A DNA stretch of 64,000 nucleotides, taken from assembly GCF_009696265.1 (NCBI RefSeq), contig NZ_VUMH01000008.1, positions 95,134-159,133 of the forward strand. Direction: 5' to 3'. Position 1 is the stretch's first letter. Every line of letters starts with the position of its first letter. The translations under genes were made by a program, and so were the position numbers. The DNA comes from Desulfovibrio porci (GTDB lineage Bacteria > Desulfobacterota > Desulfovibrionia > Desulfovibrionales > Desulfovibrionaceae). The notes beneath the pieces were generated by a model that saw only the letters and a program-made list of their open reading frames with translations, was not told the origin of the DNA and did no database searches. Positions 1-8,268 of this stretch are shown here, piece by piece.

Positions 1-1774
1 CGCTGCCCATAAAACTGTTGGCCCAGAAGAGTGTCCCTCCCACCACAAAGAAAAGCAAAAGGAAGCCCAGAATCTTTAAGGGGACTAAGAATACTTCCGT
101 AATGCTTCGGGTCAGCCAGAGGAGATAGCCCATCAATCCCAGCCAGAGCAGGGGGCGCAGCGCACTCCAGCTGTGCATGAACGGGTAAAGGGCAAAGTCC
201 GACATGCTTTCGTCGAGGATGACGTCATACACCAGCATGACGGGCACGAGCAGTATATAGACTCCCAGAAGGAGCAGGTTGAGGTAACCCATTTCCTGCC
301 AGCGGACCAGGATGCTGACTGCATACTGTGTGCTACGATGGGTCAAGAAGGTGAGGCCGAGCGTCAGGCTGAAGGCGGCCAGGACTGCAGGGATGTCCTC
401 AGCACCAAAATTGAGCCAGAGGGCACCCTGAGCCAGGAGTGCCCCGCCATAACAAAGGATGAACATCAGGCTGACCAGGTTCCCGTTTATTTGCCACATG
501 TCGCGGTACTGGGAAGCGAGGGCCTCGTAGGATGTGGAGCGGGCCTCGGCCACCTTCCAGGCGTTTTTCCTGCCCACTTCAAGAGGCTGGGGCGGGCGGG
601 TGGGAAAGAGCTTCCGTAGGCAGCGTCGCTCTGCCATGTCGAAACCACGACCCCGCTTCAGGAGGTCTTCCCAGATGCGGCGTTTGTGCTGGCTGCTTTC
701 ATCTCCTTTTGGGCCGGTATTCCTGTTTTCGGTGCCGTAACTGTCTATGGAGGTCCGCTTCATGATCTCACTGCTTGTCCGCAGGACATAGGGATCCGTG
801 CGACTGCCTGTGCCAGTCATATCCACCATTTTCTGGGTCGCCAAGTTCAGCAGGAGCGCGGAAAAACCGCGAGAGGTCAGCATGGCCGCCTCGCGGATAT
901 AGGCCACGGCTGCCGGAGAGAGCGTTTTGCCGTCCGGACCAAGGGGCGGATAGAAAAGCGGGATGGAGACCTTGGGGCGCGGGTTCTTGCCGAACTTGAA
1001 CCAGATCCCGCCGCACAGGAGCAGGAGCAGGGCAAAGACGCCCCACAGGGTGCTTTTGACGGTGGAGAGCGTTTCTTCTGACCCATCGGAGGTGACGACG
1101 CCTTTGTTCCATTCCACGGAAACGACAAAGTGTTCAGTATCCATCATGGGCTCTTCACCTCGGAAGAAGGCCACCCCATCCTTGTTGATCCATTGGGTGA
1201 CGGGTCTGTGCCCCATGGTTGTATGCCCCAGCCGGGACCATTGCTTGCTGACGATCGCTCCTTTCGGCAGGGCTATGGCGCAGGAAAGCCTAAGGGGGCT
1301 ACTATTGTGCCGACTTGTGCCCCAGATATCCCAGTCCAGTCTATCCACGTTGGAGAGAAAAAGAATCCTGTCTCTAGCCTTGTACTTCAGGGTATATTCG
1401 TGCACGGACAGGCTTTTGTCCTGGGCTATAAGACGCACGTGGCGGCTATTGTCTTTTTCCTTCACATACATGCTGGGAGTGACGGGCTTGCCATCGGCTG
1501 TGACTGACACCAGCTCCATATCCGATTCCTGTACGAAGGGGGCGAGACTGCCGTAGATCTTTGCCCCACTGCTCAGAGGACGTTCCACGGAAGGACCAAA
1601 GCCCTTCAGCCGCTCGATAATGGTTAACTCTCCGTCGGGAGCCACCTGGATAAGGGCAAAGCAGGAAGGCATGTCCGGGGATGGGGCGGAAGAGAGAGGA
1701 GTTTCCGCCCCGAGTGCTACGACTGCTGGGGGGAGCATCACCGCCCATAGAAGAAGCAAAATGACGCGACACAT
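1..1774 (-). CDS. DUF2207-family membrane protein (C-terminus beyond the window)
   Basis: Translating the minus strand from ATG at 1774 gives 591 open codons that run off the left edge. Residues 1-22 form a signal peptide (MCRVILLLLWAVMLPPAVVA). An extracytoplasmic beta-rich region of about 220 residues follows, then a transmembrane helix (VFALLLLLCGGIWF), then a region with YPPLGPDGKTLSPAAVAYI, then further hydrophobic helices near the left edge. This is the layout of DUF2207 predicted membrane proteins, which commonly sit next to LemA. The start lies 3 bases after the lemA stop, so the two are probably co-translated. Function is unknown; a role in the envelope with LemA is inferred from pairing. 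The frame is clean as far as seen. Confidence 0.85.
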   Translation of the reverse strand, partial: MCRVILLLLWAVMLPPAVVALGAETPLSSAPSPDMPSCFALIQVAPDGELTIIERLKGFGPSVERPLSSGAKIYGSLAPFVQESDMELVSVTADGKPVTPSMYVKEKDNSRHVRLIAQDKSLSVHEYTLKYKARDRILFLSNVDRLDWDIWGTSRHNSSPLRLSCAIALPKGAIVSKQWSRLGHTTMGHRPVTQWINKDGVAFFRGEEPMMDTEHFVVSVEWNKGVVTSDGSEETLSTVKSTLWGVFALLLLLCGGIWFKFGKNPRPKVSIPLFYPPLGPDGKTLSPAAVAYIREAAMLTSRGFSALLLNLATQKMVDMTGTGSRTDPYVLRTSSEIMKRTSIDSYGTENRNTGPKGDESSQHKRRIWEDLLKRGRGFDMAERRCLRKLFPTRPPQPLEVGRKNAWKVAEARSTSYEALASQYRDMWQINGNLVSLMFILCYGGALLAQGALWLNFGAEDIPAVLAAFSLTLGLTFLTHRSTQYAVSILVRWQEMGYLNLLLLGVYILLVPVMLVYDVILDESMSDFALYPFMHSWSALRPLLWLGLMGYLLWLTRSITEVFLVPLKILGFLLLFFVVGGTLFWANSFMGS

Positions 1775-1777
1775 GGC

Positions 1778-2341
1778 TTAAAACTTCACTTCCGGCACAG
1801 TCGCTTCTGCGGGATCGGCCAGTTCAAAATATTCTATCTTGCCGAAGCCGAAGGCGCGAGCCACCAGATTGCCGGGAAACTGCAGCACACGATTATTCTG
1901 GTCGCGGGCTGTGCCGTTGTAGTAGCGGCGGGACAGCTGGATCTCATCTTCCAGCAGGGCAAGCTGTTCTTGGAGCTGCATGAAGTTTTCGCTGGCGCGC
2001 AGATCGGGATAGTTTTCCGATACGGCAAACAGGGAACGCAAGGCTCCCATCAGCTGATTTTCCGCATTTGCGATGGACGACAGCGAGCCGGAAGAAGAGG
2101 CGGAAACAGCCTGGGCGCGCAGCTCGGCGATTTTGGTGAGCGTATCCTGCTCGTGGGTCATGTAGCCCTTGACGGCACTGACCAGCGAGGGAATCAGGTC
2201 ATGACGGCGCTTAAGCTGTACACTGATGCCGCTCCAGGCCTCATCCACCATATTTTTTCCATTCACCATGCCGTTATAGAGCAGAATGAGGCTTATGGCG
2301 ATCGTTAGGGCAATACCTACTATGATGATGACAGTAATCAT
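1778..2341 (-). CDS. lemA: LemA family protein
   Basis: 187 residues, the usual LemA length. Residues 1-21 form a single N-terminal membrane helix. The conserved LemA core follows: NGMVNGKNMVDEAWSGISVQ, then KRRHDLIPSLVSAVKGYM, then the helical region ending ENFMQLQEQLALLEDEIQ and RRYYNGTARDQNN. The C-terminal FPGNLVARAFGF motif is also typical. LemA proteins are anchored in the membrane with a helical domain outside the cytoplasm, and their molecular role is unsettled. It lies between an exported protein gene (5-base gap) and the DUF2207 gene (3-base gap), so it is surely in one transcript with them. Confidence 0.93.
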   Translation of the reverse strand: MITVIIIVGIALTIAISLILLYNGMVNGKNMVDEAWSGISVQLKRRHDLIPSLVSAVKGYMTHEQDTLTKIAELRAQAVSASSSGSLSSIANAENQLMGALRSLFAVSENYPDLRASENFMQLQEQLALLEDEIQLSRRYYNGTARDQNNRVLQFPGNLVARAFGFGKIEYFELADPAEATVPEVKF

Positions 2342-2346
2342 AATGT

Positions 2347-2847
2347 CTACTCCATTTCTTCATTCACGATGTTCACGGGATACAGGTGCAGAGAGCCGTC
2401 ATTTCCGTTGTAATTCAGGGAAAAAACAGGGGTTGTACCATCCTCCGCTGCATAGGAAAACCCGATATTGGGTATGCTGCCTATCATTTCGACAAGAGCA
2501 TAGAGGGGCTTGTCCGGACTGAACAGTGGCAGGGTATAAAGCATCTTTGTCTTTTTGAATCTGATGGTCGTATCATTGGGATCCTTGTTGGGCACATACT
2601 CAATGGCTATGATGCTGAAGTTCCTCAGAGTTTTTTGGGCTGCGACAAGCAGCTTGACAGTGTAGTCCTGATTGGAGGTGACGGTCAGCTCATACGCCCC
2701 AACGGTCAGCTTGTTCAGGAGATCCGGGGCTTCCCTTACAGACAGGGGCGCGGGCAGGCCGGTCTGTGATGTCGCATAGGCTGTGTTCATCATGCCCAAA
2801 GTGATCATGAGTGCCACAAGGGCAGGAATCAGGCTCGTTTTCATCAT
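2347..2847 (-). CDS. exported protein of unknown function
   Basis: 166 residues with a clear signal peptide (MMKTSLIPALVALMITLGMM, cleavage probably after AYA near residue 25). The mature part is short and mixed alpha/beta, with no cysteine and no membrane helix. I recognise no family. It sits 5 bases upstream of lemA and 9 bases downstream of another exported protein gene on the same strand, which supports a shared operon and an envelope location. It may be a partner of the LemA/DUF2207 pair, but that is only positional. Confidence 0.75.
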   Translation of the reverse strand: MMKTSLIPALVALMITLGMMNTAYATSQTGLPAPLSVREAPDLLNKLTVGAYELTVTSNQDYTVKLLVAAQKTLRNFSIIAIEYVPNKDPNDTTIRFKKTKMLYTLPLFSPDKPLYALVEMIGSIPNIGFSYAAEDGTTPVFSLNYNGNDGSLHLYPVNIVNEEME

Positions 2848-2856
2848 ATTTCCCTC

Positions 2857-3810
2857 CTATTCTCCATAACGGTATTTCTTGCTCTGCATTACGTTTTCAA
2901 ATAGCGCGAGGAGTTCCTTCTTAAAATGTATATATCCTTGATATTCAGTAGGATTAAACACAACATCAATAATCTCCATAGGTGTTGCATCTCCATAATT
3001 GTGAATATAGTATTCATTATCCGGTGCATCATCTTGCTCTGGATAATACTCCACATAAAAAGTCACGTAAGGGACGGCCGTTGCATCATTATCCATTTGT
3101 GCGGCCTTGGCCTTATCGTTCCAGAGGTTTGGCTTGTGCCGCTTGATTAGTCCATTCAGCTTTTGCAGAAAGAGGGGGGCAGTCTTGTAATATTCCTTGT
3201 TGCCAGCTATGTTCCTACGGCAGATCCGGACGTTTACCTGAGAAGATAAATCCTGGGCGCATAGCATCAGCCATGTGTTTTCGTTTTGTTCCAAGTGTTC
3301 ATGAAATGAGAAAAAGCGGATCTTGTCAGAATGTATTTCCTTTGGAGGTTCATAGGGATAGCGCTGTACGGTCTTTTCCCACAAATCCATAAGATCCGAG
3401 GTAAAAGCCTGGGAGCCTTGCGGCAGAGTCCGGCCTGAGATGGATAGCTTCTGTCCCGAATCCCACAGGACATTTAGTGAATAGGATCCTTCATCCAATG
3501 CATATATGCCATCGGGAAGTGGTTTGTCCCGATGATCGGTCCAGGCAATAATGTTGTGGTGTTCGGCAAGAATAGATAAGTGTTCCAGCACCCAGCCATT
3601 GGCTTCCCGGCGATATTTTTTCCCTTTGTAGTTCACCTGCATCATGACTTTGCCGTCTCTGGTCGTCCATACATGGAAAGATTGAGGTGCCATCATGCCG
3701 GAAACAATGTAGGAGAAGGAACGCACACTATCCAGATTTTTGGCTGAACAGGGCGTAGGCAGGAAAAGAAGAAAAAAGGCCGGCACCAGTGAGAACAGGG
3801 AGAGATGCAT
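2857..3810 (-). CDS. exported protein of unknown function
   Basis: 317 residues. Residues 1-23 are a signal peptide (MHLSLFSLVPAFFLLFLPTP, cleavage near CSA). The mature protein starts with a beta-rich stretch (SFHVWTTRDGKVMMQVNYKG) that suggests a lipocalin- or LolA-like sheet, but I cannot assign a family. The C-terminal half is more charged and rich in Tyr and Asp. Local codon use is slightly more AT-rich than the neighbours, a weak sign of later arrival. It is co-directional with the genes on both sides, with gaps of 9 and 32 bases. Confidence 0.72.
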   Translation of the reverse strand: MHLSLFSLVPAFFLLFLPTPCSAKNLDSVRSFSYIVSGMMAPQSFHVWTTRDGKVMMQVNYKGKKYRREANGWVLEHLSILAEHHNIIAWTDHRDKPLPDGIYALDEGSYSLNVLWDSGQKLSISGRTLPQGSQAFTSDLMDLWEKTVQRYPYEPPKEIHSDKIRFFSFHEHLEQNENTWLMLCAQDLSSQVNVRICRRNIAGNKEYYKTAPLFLQKLNGLIKRHKPNLWNDKAKAAQMDNDATAVPYVTFYVEYYPEQDDAPDNEYYIHNYGDATPMEIIDVVFNPTEYQGYIHFKKELLALFENVMQSKKYRYGE

Positions 3811-3842
3811 TCTTGCCTCTTGCTTAGAGTGTTATCGGGCTT

Positions 3843-5315
3843 TCAGCGCCATTCATGCCGATAGGGATTTGCCCATACACATTCCGGCGGCAGCCAGCCG
3901 CTGACGTTTCGCCCCGTCTTGGTGGTGCAGGAGACCTTGAGCCAAGCGCCGCGCACACTCAGAAGACGCAGGGGCGTATCCGTGGGCAGGATGGCCACCT
4001 TAGGGGCATTGTAATCGGGGTTGGCTTTCAGGCGGGCATCCCCATCCTCGGTTGCGCAGGCATAGGCACCCAGCACGCTTTTGTGCATCCAGCCTTGCTT
4101 GTCGCCATAGTAGAGAACCTTGAACCAACCTTTCCGCTCTTCCAGAAGTGTGACTACACGCCGCGTCAGCTTCTCATCATCGGGTAGCTCGTTATTGACC
4201 GGGAAGGGGATGGTAGCGATGATTTTGCCGGAGGGAGCATCGCGCACGTTGGTTCCCATCCTGTCGCTGTCCGTAATCAGAGCCTGTACAGACATGCTCT
4301 CGTACGGCATGGCGTTGCTGACAAGCGGGGCTTGAATGCCCGGAGCATTCGTGTCCATGAGCGCATTCTGCGTCTGCCCTTCAACGCTGGTGGAAGCGGG
4401 GTTGGGGGGGGCAATACCTGGTGCAGCTTGTCCACCAGAACGTTCTCTCTTCGCCCGCTTTTGCCGCGCAGCATTGTCCCACAGCCAGCCCAGACCGGCA
4501 TCCTTCAGCCAGGCTTCACGCTCGGGCCATAACCCTTCCCATGCACGCTGTCCCTGGCTGTCCCGGACTTCCGTATCTGCGCCTCTTTCCAGCAGGGCCT
4601 TGATAACTTGCGGGTTCTGGTTTCTGCGGACGGCCACCATGAAGGGAGTTTCCCCCATCATCTGGGGATTGGTCACGGCATCGACATCCAGACCTGCATC
4701 GATGAGGATATGGACAGCCTGAGGATCCCATCCCTGTTCAGCAACAATGTGCAGAATGTTCTGTCCTCCGGCCTCTTCGGGCAGTCCCTTCTTCGGATCT
4801 GCTCCGCCTTTTATCAGCGCGTGCAGTACCGATGCGTCCGGCTGGAACACGGCCGCCCACAGCAGGGGGGTGAAACCGTTCGGTAGTATTTTGTTCGTTC
4901 CGCCAAAGTTTATGGTGCTGCGCCATTCCTCCAAAGGAGCCTTGCGAACAGCCAGTCTGGCCAGATTCAGAGTCGGGCCGAGATACGCTTCCGCTTTTCC
5001 GGTGCCTGGGCGCGCACCAAGCTGGACCATAGACTGAACAGCACCAAGTTCCTGTGCGGAAGCACCTAACAGGGCATAATCAAGAACCGTGAGACCTGAG
5101 CTGTCCTCTTGATTCCATGCATCGCCTTCCCTGTGAGGAACTGGCTCATCGCTTTCCTGCATACCTTCATATACCCATTCCTGTTTGTCTGCCCAGGCCT
5201 GCGCATAGTCATTGAGGACCAGGAACTCAGTGGTTGCCGCTGCGATGCCGGGCACGCCCGGAGCGAATGCTGCCAGAAGCAGAACAAAACAGTAAGGGAA
5301 CAGACGGATTGACAT
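3843..5315 (-). CDS. exported ankyrin-repeat protein with SH3-like domains
   Basis: The start at 5315 is chosen because a strong ribosome site (GGGAGG, 7 bases upstream) and a signal peptide (MSIRLFPYCFVLLLAAFAPG) sit there. The reading frame is open further upstream, but that part is not protein-like. The product is 490 residues. Ankyrin repeats fill roughly residues 70-270 (GFTPLLWAAVFQPD, GGQNILHIVAEQGWD, GETPFMVAVRRNQNP). A Ser/Pro/Ala-rich linker follows, then two SH3-like segments at about 345-425 (NVRDAPSGKIIATIPFP, KGWFKVLYYGDKQGWMHKSV) and about 430-490 (RGAWLKVSCTTKTG). It probably acts as a periplasmic binding scaffold. Co-directional with its neighbours. Confidence 0.85.
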   Translation of the reverse strand: MSIRLFPYCFVLLLAAFAPGVPGIAAATTEFLVLNDYAQAWADKQEWVYEGMQESDEPVPHREGDAWNQEDSSGLTVLDYALLGASAQELGAVQSMVQLGARPGTGKAEAYLGPTLNLARLAVRKAPLEEWRSTINFGGTNKILPNGFTPLLWAAVFQPDASVLHALIKGGADPKKGLPEEAGGQNILHIVAEQGWDPQAVHILIDAGLDVDAVTNPQMMGETPFMVAVRRNQNPQVIKALLERGADTEVRDSQGQRAWEGLWPEREAWLKDAGLGWLWDNAARQKRAKRERSGGQAAPGIAPPNPASTSVEGQTQNALMDTNAPGIQAPLVSNAMPYESMSVQALITDSDRMGTNVRDAPSGKIIATIPFPVNNELPDDEKLTRRVVTLLEERKGWFKVLYYGDKQGWMHKSVLGAYACATEDGDARLKANPDYNAPKVAILPTDTPLRLLSVRGAWLKVSCTTKTGRNVSGWLPPECVWANPYRHEWR

Positions 5316-5346
5316 AAGGGAGCCTCCCATGTGGTCTGTCGGTTGT

Positions 5347-6462
5347 TTATTGAGATATGGTACGGACCTCGATGGGCTGAGGCACGGCAAAATCCATGCC
5401 GTACAGCCGTATGGTTTTGGGCGTGGAACCATCCAGTTCAGGGAAAAAGAATGTCAGCTTTTGTGCGGCCCGTTCCGGTACTGTCACAAGGCGTTCCCCG
5501 ACGGGGTTTTGCTCGTAGACAAAATTTTCCTGATCCAGCAGAAGAACCTGCTGTTTCTCCGTAAGCCCGGTCAGACGCACGGGGAACTCCTGCGGGTTTT
5601 TGACGGCCAGAATGATGCGCCAGGAGCGGTCTTCCTGTTGTTCAGCCTTGAGGACTCGCGTTTCGGTCAGGGTCGCGAGGTCTTTGCTGTTGATGATGAG
5701 CCGCGTGCCGTCCGAGCCGTCGAGCTGGGCCTGCATATCGCGTGCGCCTTCCTGCATACCCTTCGTCATACAGCCGATGGCTTCCCCCATAATGGAGAAC
5801 AGGCCGCCGAATGCTTCTTGAAGGTTCAGTTCCACTTCGTTTTTGGAGGAAGATGAGGAGGGAGTGGGAGAGAAAACGTGCGTGCTCTCCGGGGAGCCTG
5901 AATGCGAAGCAATGGAAGAAGATGATTCCGCGCTGGACACGGTTTTCGCCGAGAAAAGCGGAGCGGCAAGGCTCAGCCCCACAAGACAGTACAGGCCTAG
6001 GAAAGTGCTCATAGTGCGCGTGTTGCCGTTCCCCTCTCGCCTTTCCGTTTCTACGCCCATTTGTGTACCGACCTCACGGAGGCCGAAGCGGTTATCTGCG
6101 GCCTTGCCGGGCAGGCAGAAAAAAATAAACAGGGGAATGAGGCCCACGATGGTCAGCCCCAGCAGCATCCACCAGCCGTTGAAGTTGATGTCGTGCAGAC
6201 GCCGTACAGCAACGGCCAGAGCAGGCAAGAAAAGTGCCAGCTGAACGATGCCCATGGCATCATCTGCCGTTTCCGTGCCCATAAGCTGCTGAACGGCGGC
6301 GTAGATTGCCATGCATACAAGCGAATTGAACAGGGAAAACCACCAGTACTCCGCCCTCGTAGCGCGCCCACGGAATGTTGCGTATTTCCTGAGGCAGCGG
6401 ACAACGGATTCCTTGAAGCCCAGCCTGTGCGGATTTGGAGTTATGCTATGTGCGCTGTTCAT
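5347..6462 (-). CDS. DUF805-domain membrane protein with C-terminal extension
   Basis: 371 residues. The first 130 match the DUF805 (YhaH-type) inner-membrane family: KYATFRGRATRAEYWWFSLF, the RRLHDINFNGWW motif and FFCLPGKAADNRFG, with three hydrophobic helices. A further helix lies near 151-170 (LGLYCLVGLSLAAPLF). A serine-rich linker leads to a soluble C-terminal domain of about 170 residues that is not part of DUF805 (KDLATLTETRVLKAEQQ and VPERAAQKLTFFFPELDG). That domain is likely outside the cytoplasm. Standard DUF805 proteins are about 120-150 residues, so this is an unusual extended form. Downstream of the UshA-like gene on the same strand. Confidence 0.85.
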   Translation of the reverse strand: MNSAHSITPNPHRLGFKESVVRCLRKYATFRGRATRAEYWWFSLFNSLVCMAIYAAVQQLMGTETADDAMGIVQLALFLPALAVAVRRLHDINFNGWWMLLGLTIVGLIPLFIFFCLPGKAADNRFGLREVGTQMGVETERREGNGNTRTMSTFLGLYCLVGLSLAAPLFSAKTVSSAESSSSIASHSGSPESTHVFSPTPSSSSSKNEVELNLQEAFGGLFSIMGEAIGCMTKGMQEGARDMQAQLDGSDGTRLIINSKDLATLTETRVLKAEQQEDRSWRIILAVKNPQEFPVRLTGLTEKQQVLLLDQENFVYEQNPVGERLVTVPERAAQKLTFFFPELDGSTPKTIRLYGMDFAVPQPIEVRTISQ

Positions 6463-6548
6463 GGCTGTTCTCCTTTGTAGAGCCCGTCAGAATCTTCATG
6501 TTGCGGATGGCGGACGGGTTCGGCGTGGTCTCTGTTCTTCCTGGGTGC

Positions 6549-8174
6549 CTACTTACGAATGATGCGTTCGCCCTTGGGCTGAGGCAGAGGTAAATGCTTC
6601 CTCATGTATTCTTCCACCACCGTAATATCGATGGGTTCGGGCGAAGGAATCACCTTGCTATTCTTGAGCATTTCGTAAGCATCCCCGCCGCGTGCCAGAT
6701 AATCGGTGATGATGATGCCATAGTGGGCTTTGGGGTCGAGGGAAGTGGCCGTGTCCTTTTCATCCAGGATTTCCGCCTTGACTACGCGGGAACCCGCCGG
6801 ACGCGTACCGTCAACGACATAGCGCAGACCTGCGGTGTGCAGAAGGCGCGGGCCCTTGGCGCCTTCTTCAGAAACGCCATGTTCAAGGGCTGCCAATAAT
6901 AGTTCTCCCGTGAGTTCGCGTATCACCAGAGTGTTGCCGAACGGGATGACGCTGAGCAGATCGCCCCGGGAAATGGATCCTGCAGGAAGGGCAGCTCGCA
7001 CGCTGCCGCCGTTACACAGGGCTACATGCGCGCCAAAGGGGCGTGCGTATTCCAGCATGGCGTCAGCGATAAGGCTGCCTCCCAGGCAGTCATCCTCGCG
7101 GCAGGCATCCATTCCATCGGGCATGGAAATATTGTGGCTGCCTACCTTGATATTGCGGTATTCATCCAGAATGGTGGCGTAGTTCTTTACCAAGGCACTT
7201 ATTTCCGCATTGCGCGGTTCTGAGGCAGAAAGTTCTCTCGCTCCACCGCTCCAGGCTAGGGGAACTCCCTGTTTGTCAAAACTGACATTGAGCTCACCCA
7301 GATACTGCGTGGCCCGTTTGGCGCTGACCACCAGTACAGGCTGTCCAGAGGGGGAATACTCGACTATGGGATAGGGACCTTCCTCGGAGTCCGGGCCCAG
7401 ATAGCTGTGACTATGGCCACCTACGATAATATCCACACCGTCCACGCTGCGCCCCAGTTCCCTGTCGTCAGCCAGTCCAATGTGCGTAAGAGCGATGATG
7501 TGCTTTACACCTTGTCCCTCCAGCTCCTTTACTGTCCTTTGCAGGCAGTTGACCGTATCTTCGAAAAGAGTATGGGAGCAGGCGGAGGCCAGATTAACTA
7601 CTTCATTGTTGGCTATGCCCACTATGGCTACTTTTTGCCCGCGTACTGTGAGTACGGTGTAGGGAGCATAGTTGCCTTTGAGCATGGGACAGCCTTTTTC
7701 GGGCTTCAGGTTGGCTGCCAGCACGGGAAAGGGAATATCCTCCAGAAAGCGCGTCAGTTCCAGGCAGCCTTCGTCAAATTCATGGTTGCCCAGTGTCATG
7801 GCGTCGTAAGGCATGTACTGCGCCAGCGCGGCAAGCATGGGCCACTTGTTTACGCTGTAGAAAAGGGTCCCCTGAAATTGATCACCCGCATCCAAGGCAA
7901 TGACGTTGTCGTTTTGCGACTTGGCCGCGCGTATGGCACTAGCGATGCGGCTCAGTCCGCCGCGGCATTCTTTGTCATCAAAGCAGGCGTTGCCATACTT
8001 GTTGATGCCCGCAATGTGGGAATGTGTATCGTTTGTATGCAGGATGGTCAGTGCAAGACAGTCTTCCTCCAGAGATGGACGCTGCGTATGCGAACAGCCT
8101 TCCTGTGCCAGGGACAGGGTAAAAAGCAAAAGCACTGTACAGACTGTTTTCGCGCAATGGCACAGGATGTTCAT
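6549..8174 (-). CDS. UshA-type 5'-nucleotidase / metallophosphoesterase
   Basis: The start at 8174 follows a GGGAGG site and begins a signal sequence (CAKTVCTVLLLFTLSLA), giving 541 residues. The motifs of the 5'-nucleotidase family are complete: LHTNDTHSH, ALDAGDQFQGT, MTLGNHEFDEG, THIGL and VGGHSHSYLG in the calcineurin-like metal-binding domain, then NGGSVRAALPAGSISRGDL, PFGNTLV and ITDYLARGGDAYEML in the C-terminal substrate domain. The family hydrolyses extracellular nucleotides or sugar nucleotides in the periplasm for scavenging. A cysteine at the end of the signal (QEGC) makes lipid anchoring possible, but the lipobox is poor. Exact substrate unknown. Confidence 0.93.
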   Translation of the reverse strand: MNILCHCAKTVCTVLLLFTLSLAQEGCSHTQRPSLEEDCLALTILHTNDTHSHIAGINKYGNACFDDKECRGGLSRIASAIRAAKSQNDNVIALDAGDQFQGTLFYSVNKWPMLAALAQYMPYDAMTLGNHEFDEGCLELTRFLEDIPFPVLAANLKPEKGCPMLKGNYAPYTVLTVRGQKVAIVGIANNEVVNLASACSHTLFEDTVNCLQRTVKELEGQGVKHIIALTHIGLADDRELGRSVDGVDIIVGGHSHSYLGPDSEEGPYPIVEYSPSGQPVLVVSAKRATQYLGELNVSFDKQGVPLAWSGGARELSASEPRNAEISALVKNYATILDEYRNIKVGSHNISMPDGMDACREDDCLGGSLIADAMLEYARPFGAHVALCNGGSVRAALPAGSISRGDLLSVIPFGNTLVIRELTGELLLAALEHGVSEEGAKGPRLLHTAGLRYVVDGTRPAGSRVVKAEILDEKDTATSLDPKAHYGIIITDYLARGGDAYEMLKNSKVIPSPEPIDITVVEEYMRKHLPLPQPKGERIIRK

Positions 8175-8231
8175 GCGAACCCTCCCCGAGTAGTCAGGTT
8201 TAAGAAACATCTTGCTTTTTGGACTGGCAAG

Positions 8232-8261
8232 GGGGCCGCAGGCCCTGTCGCTTGCGGCCCC
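8232..8261 (-). terminator. stem-loop after the leucine-rich-repeat gene
   Basis: A perfect 9-bp stem (GGGGCCGCA / TGCGGCCCC) with a 12-base loop sits 8 bases past the stop codon of the minus-strand leucine-rich-repeat gene. There is no immediate U run, only a short A-rich stretch about 12 bases further on, so it may act as an attenuator or a 3'-end stabiliser as much as a terminator. Confidence 0.5.
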
Positions 8262-8268
8262 GTTCATG

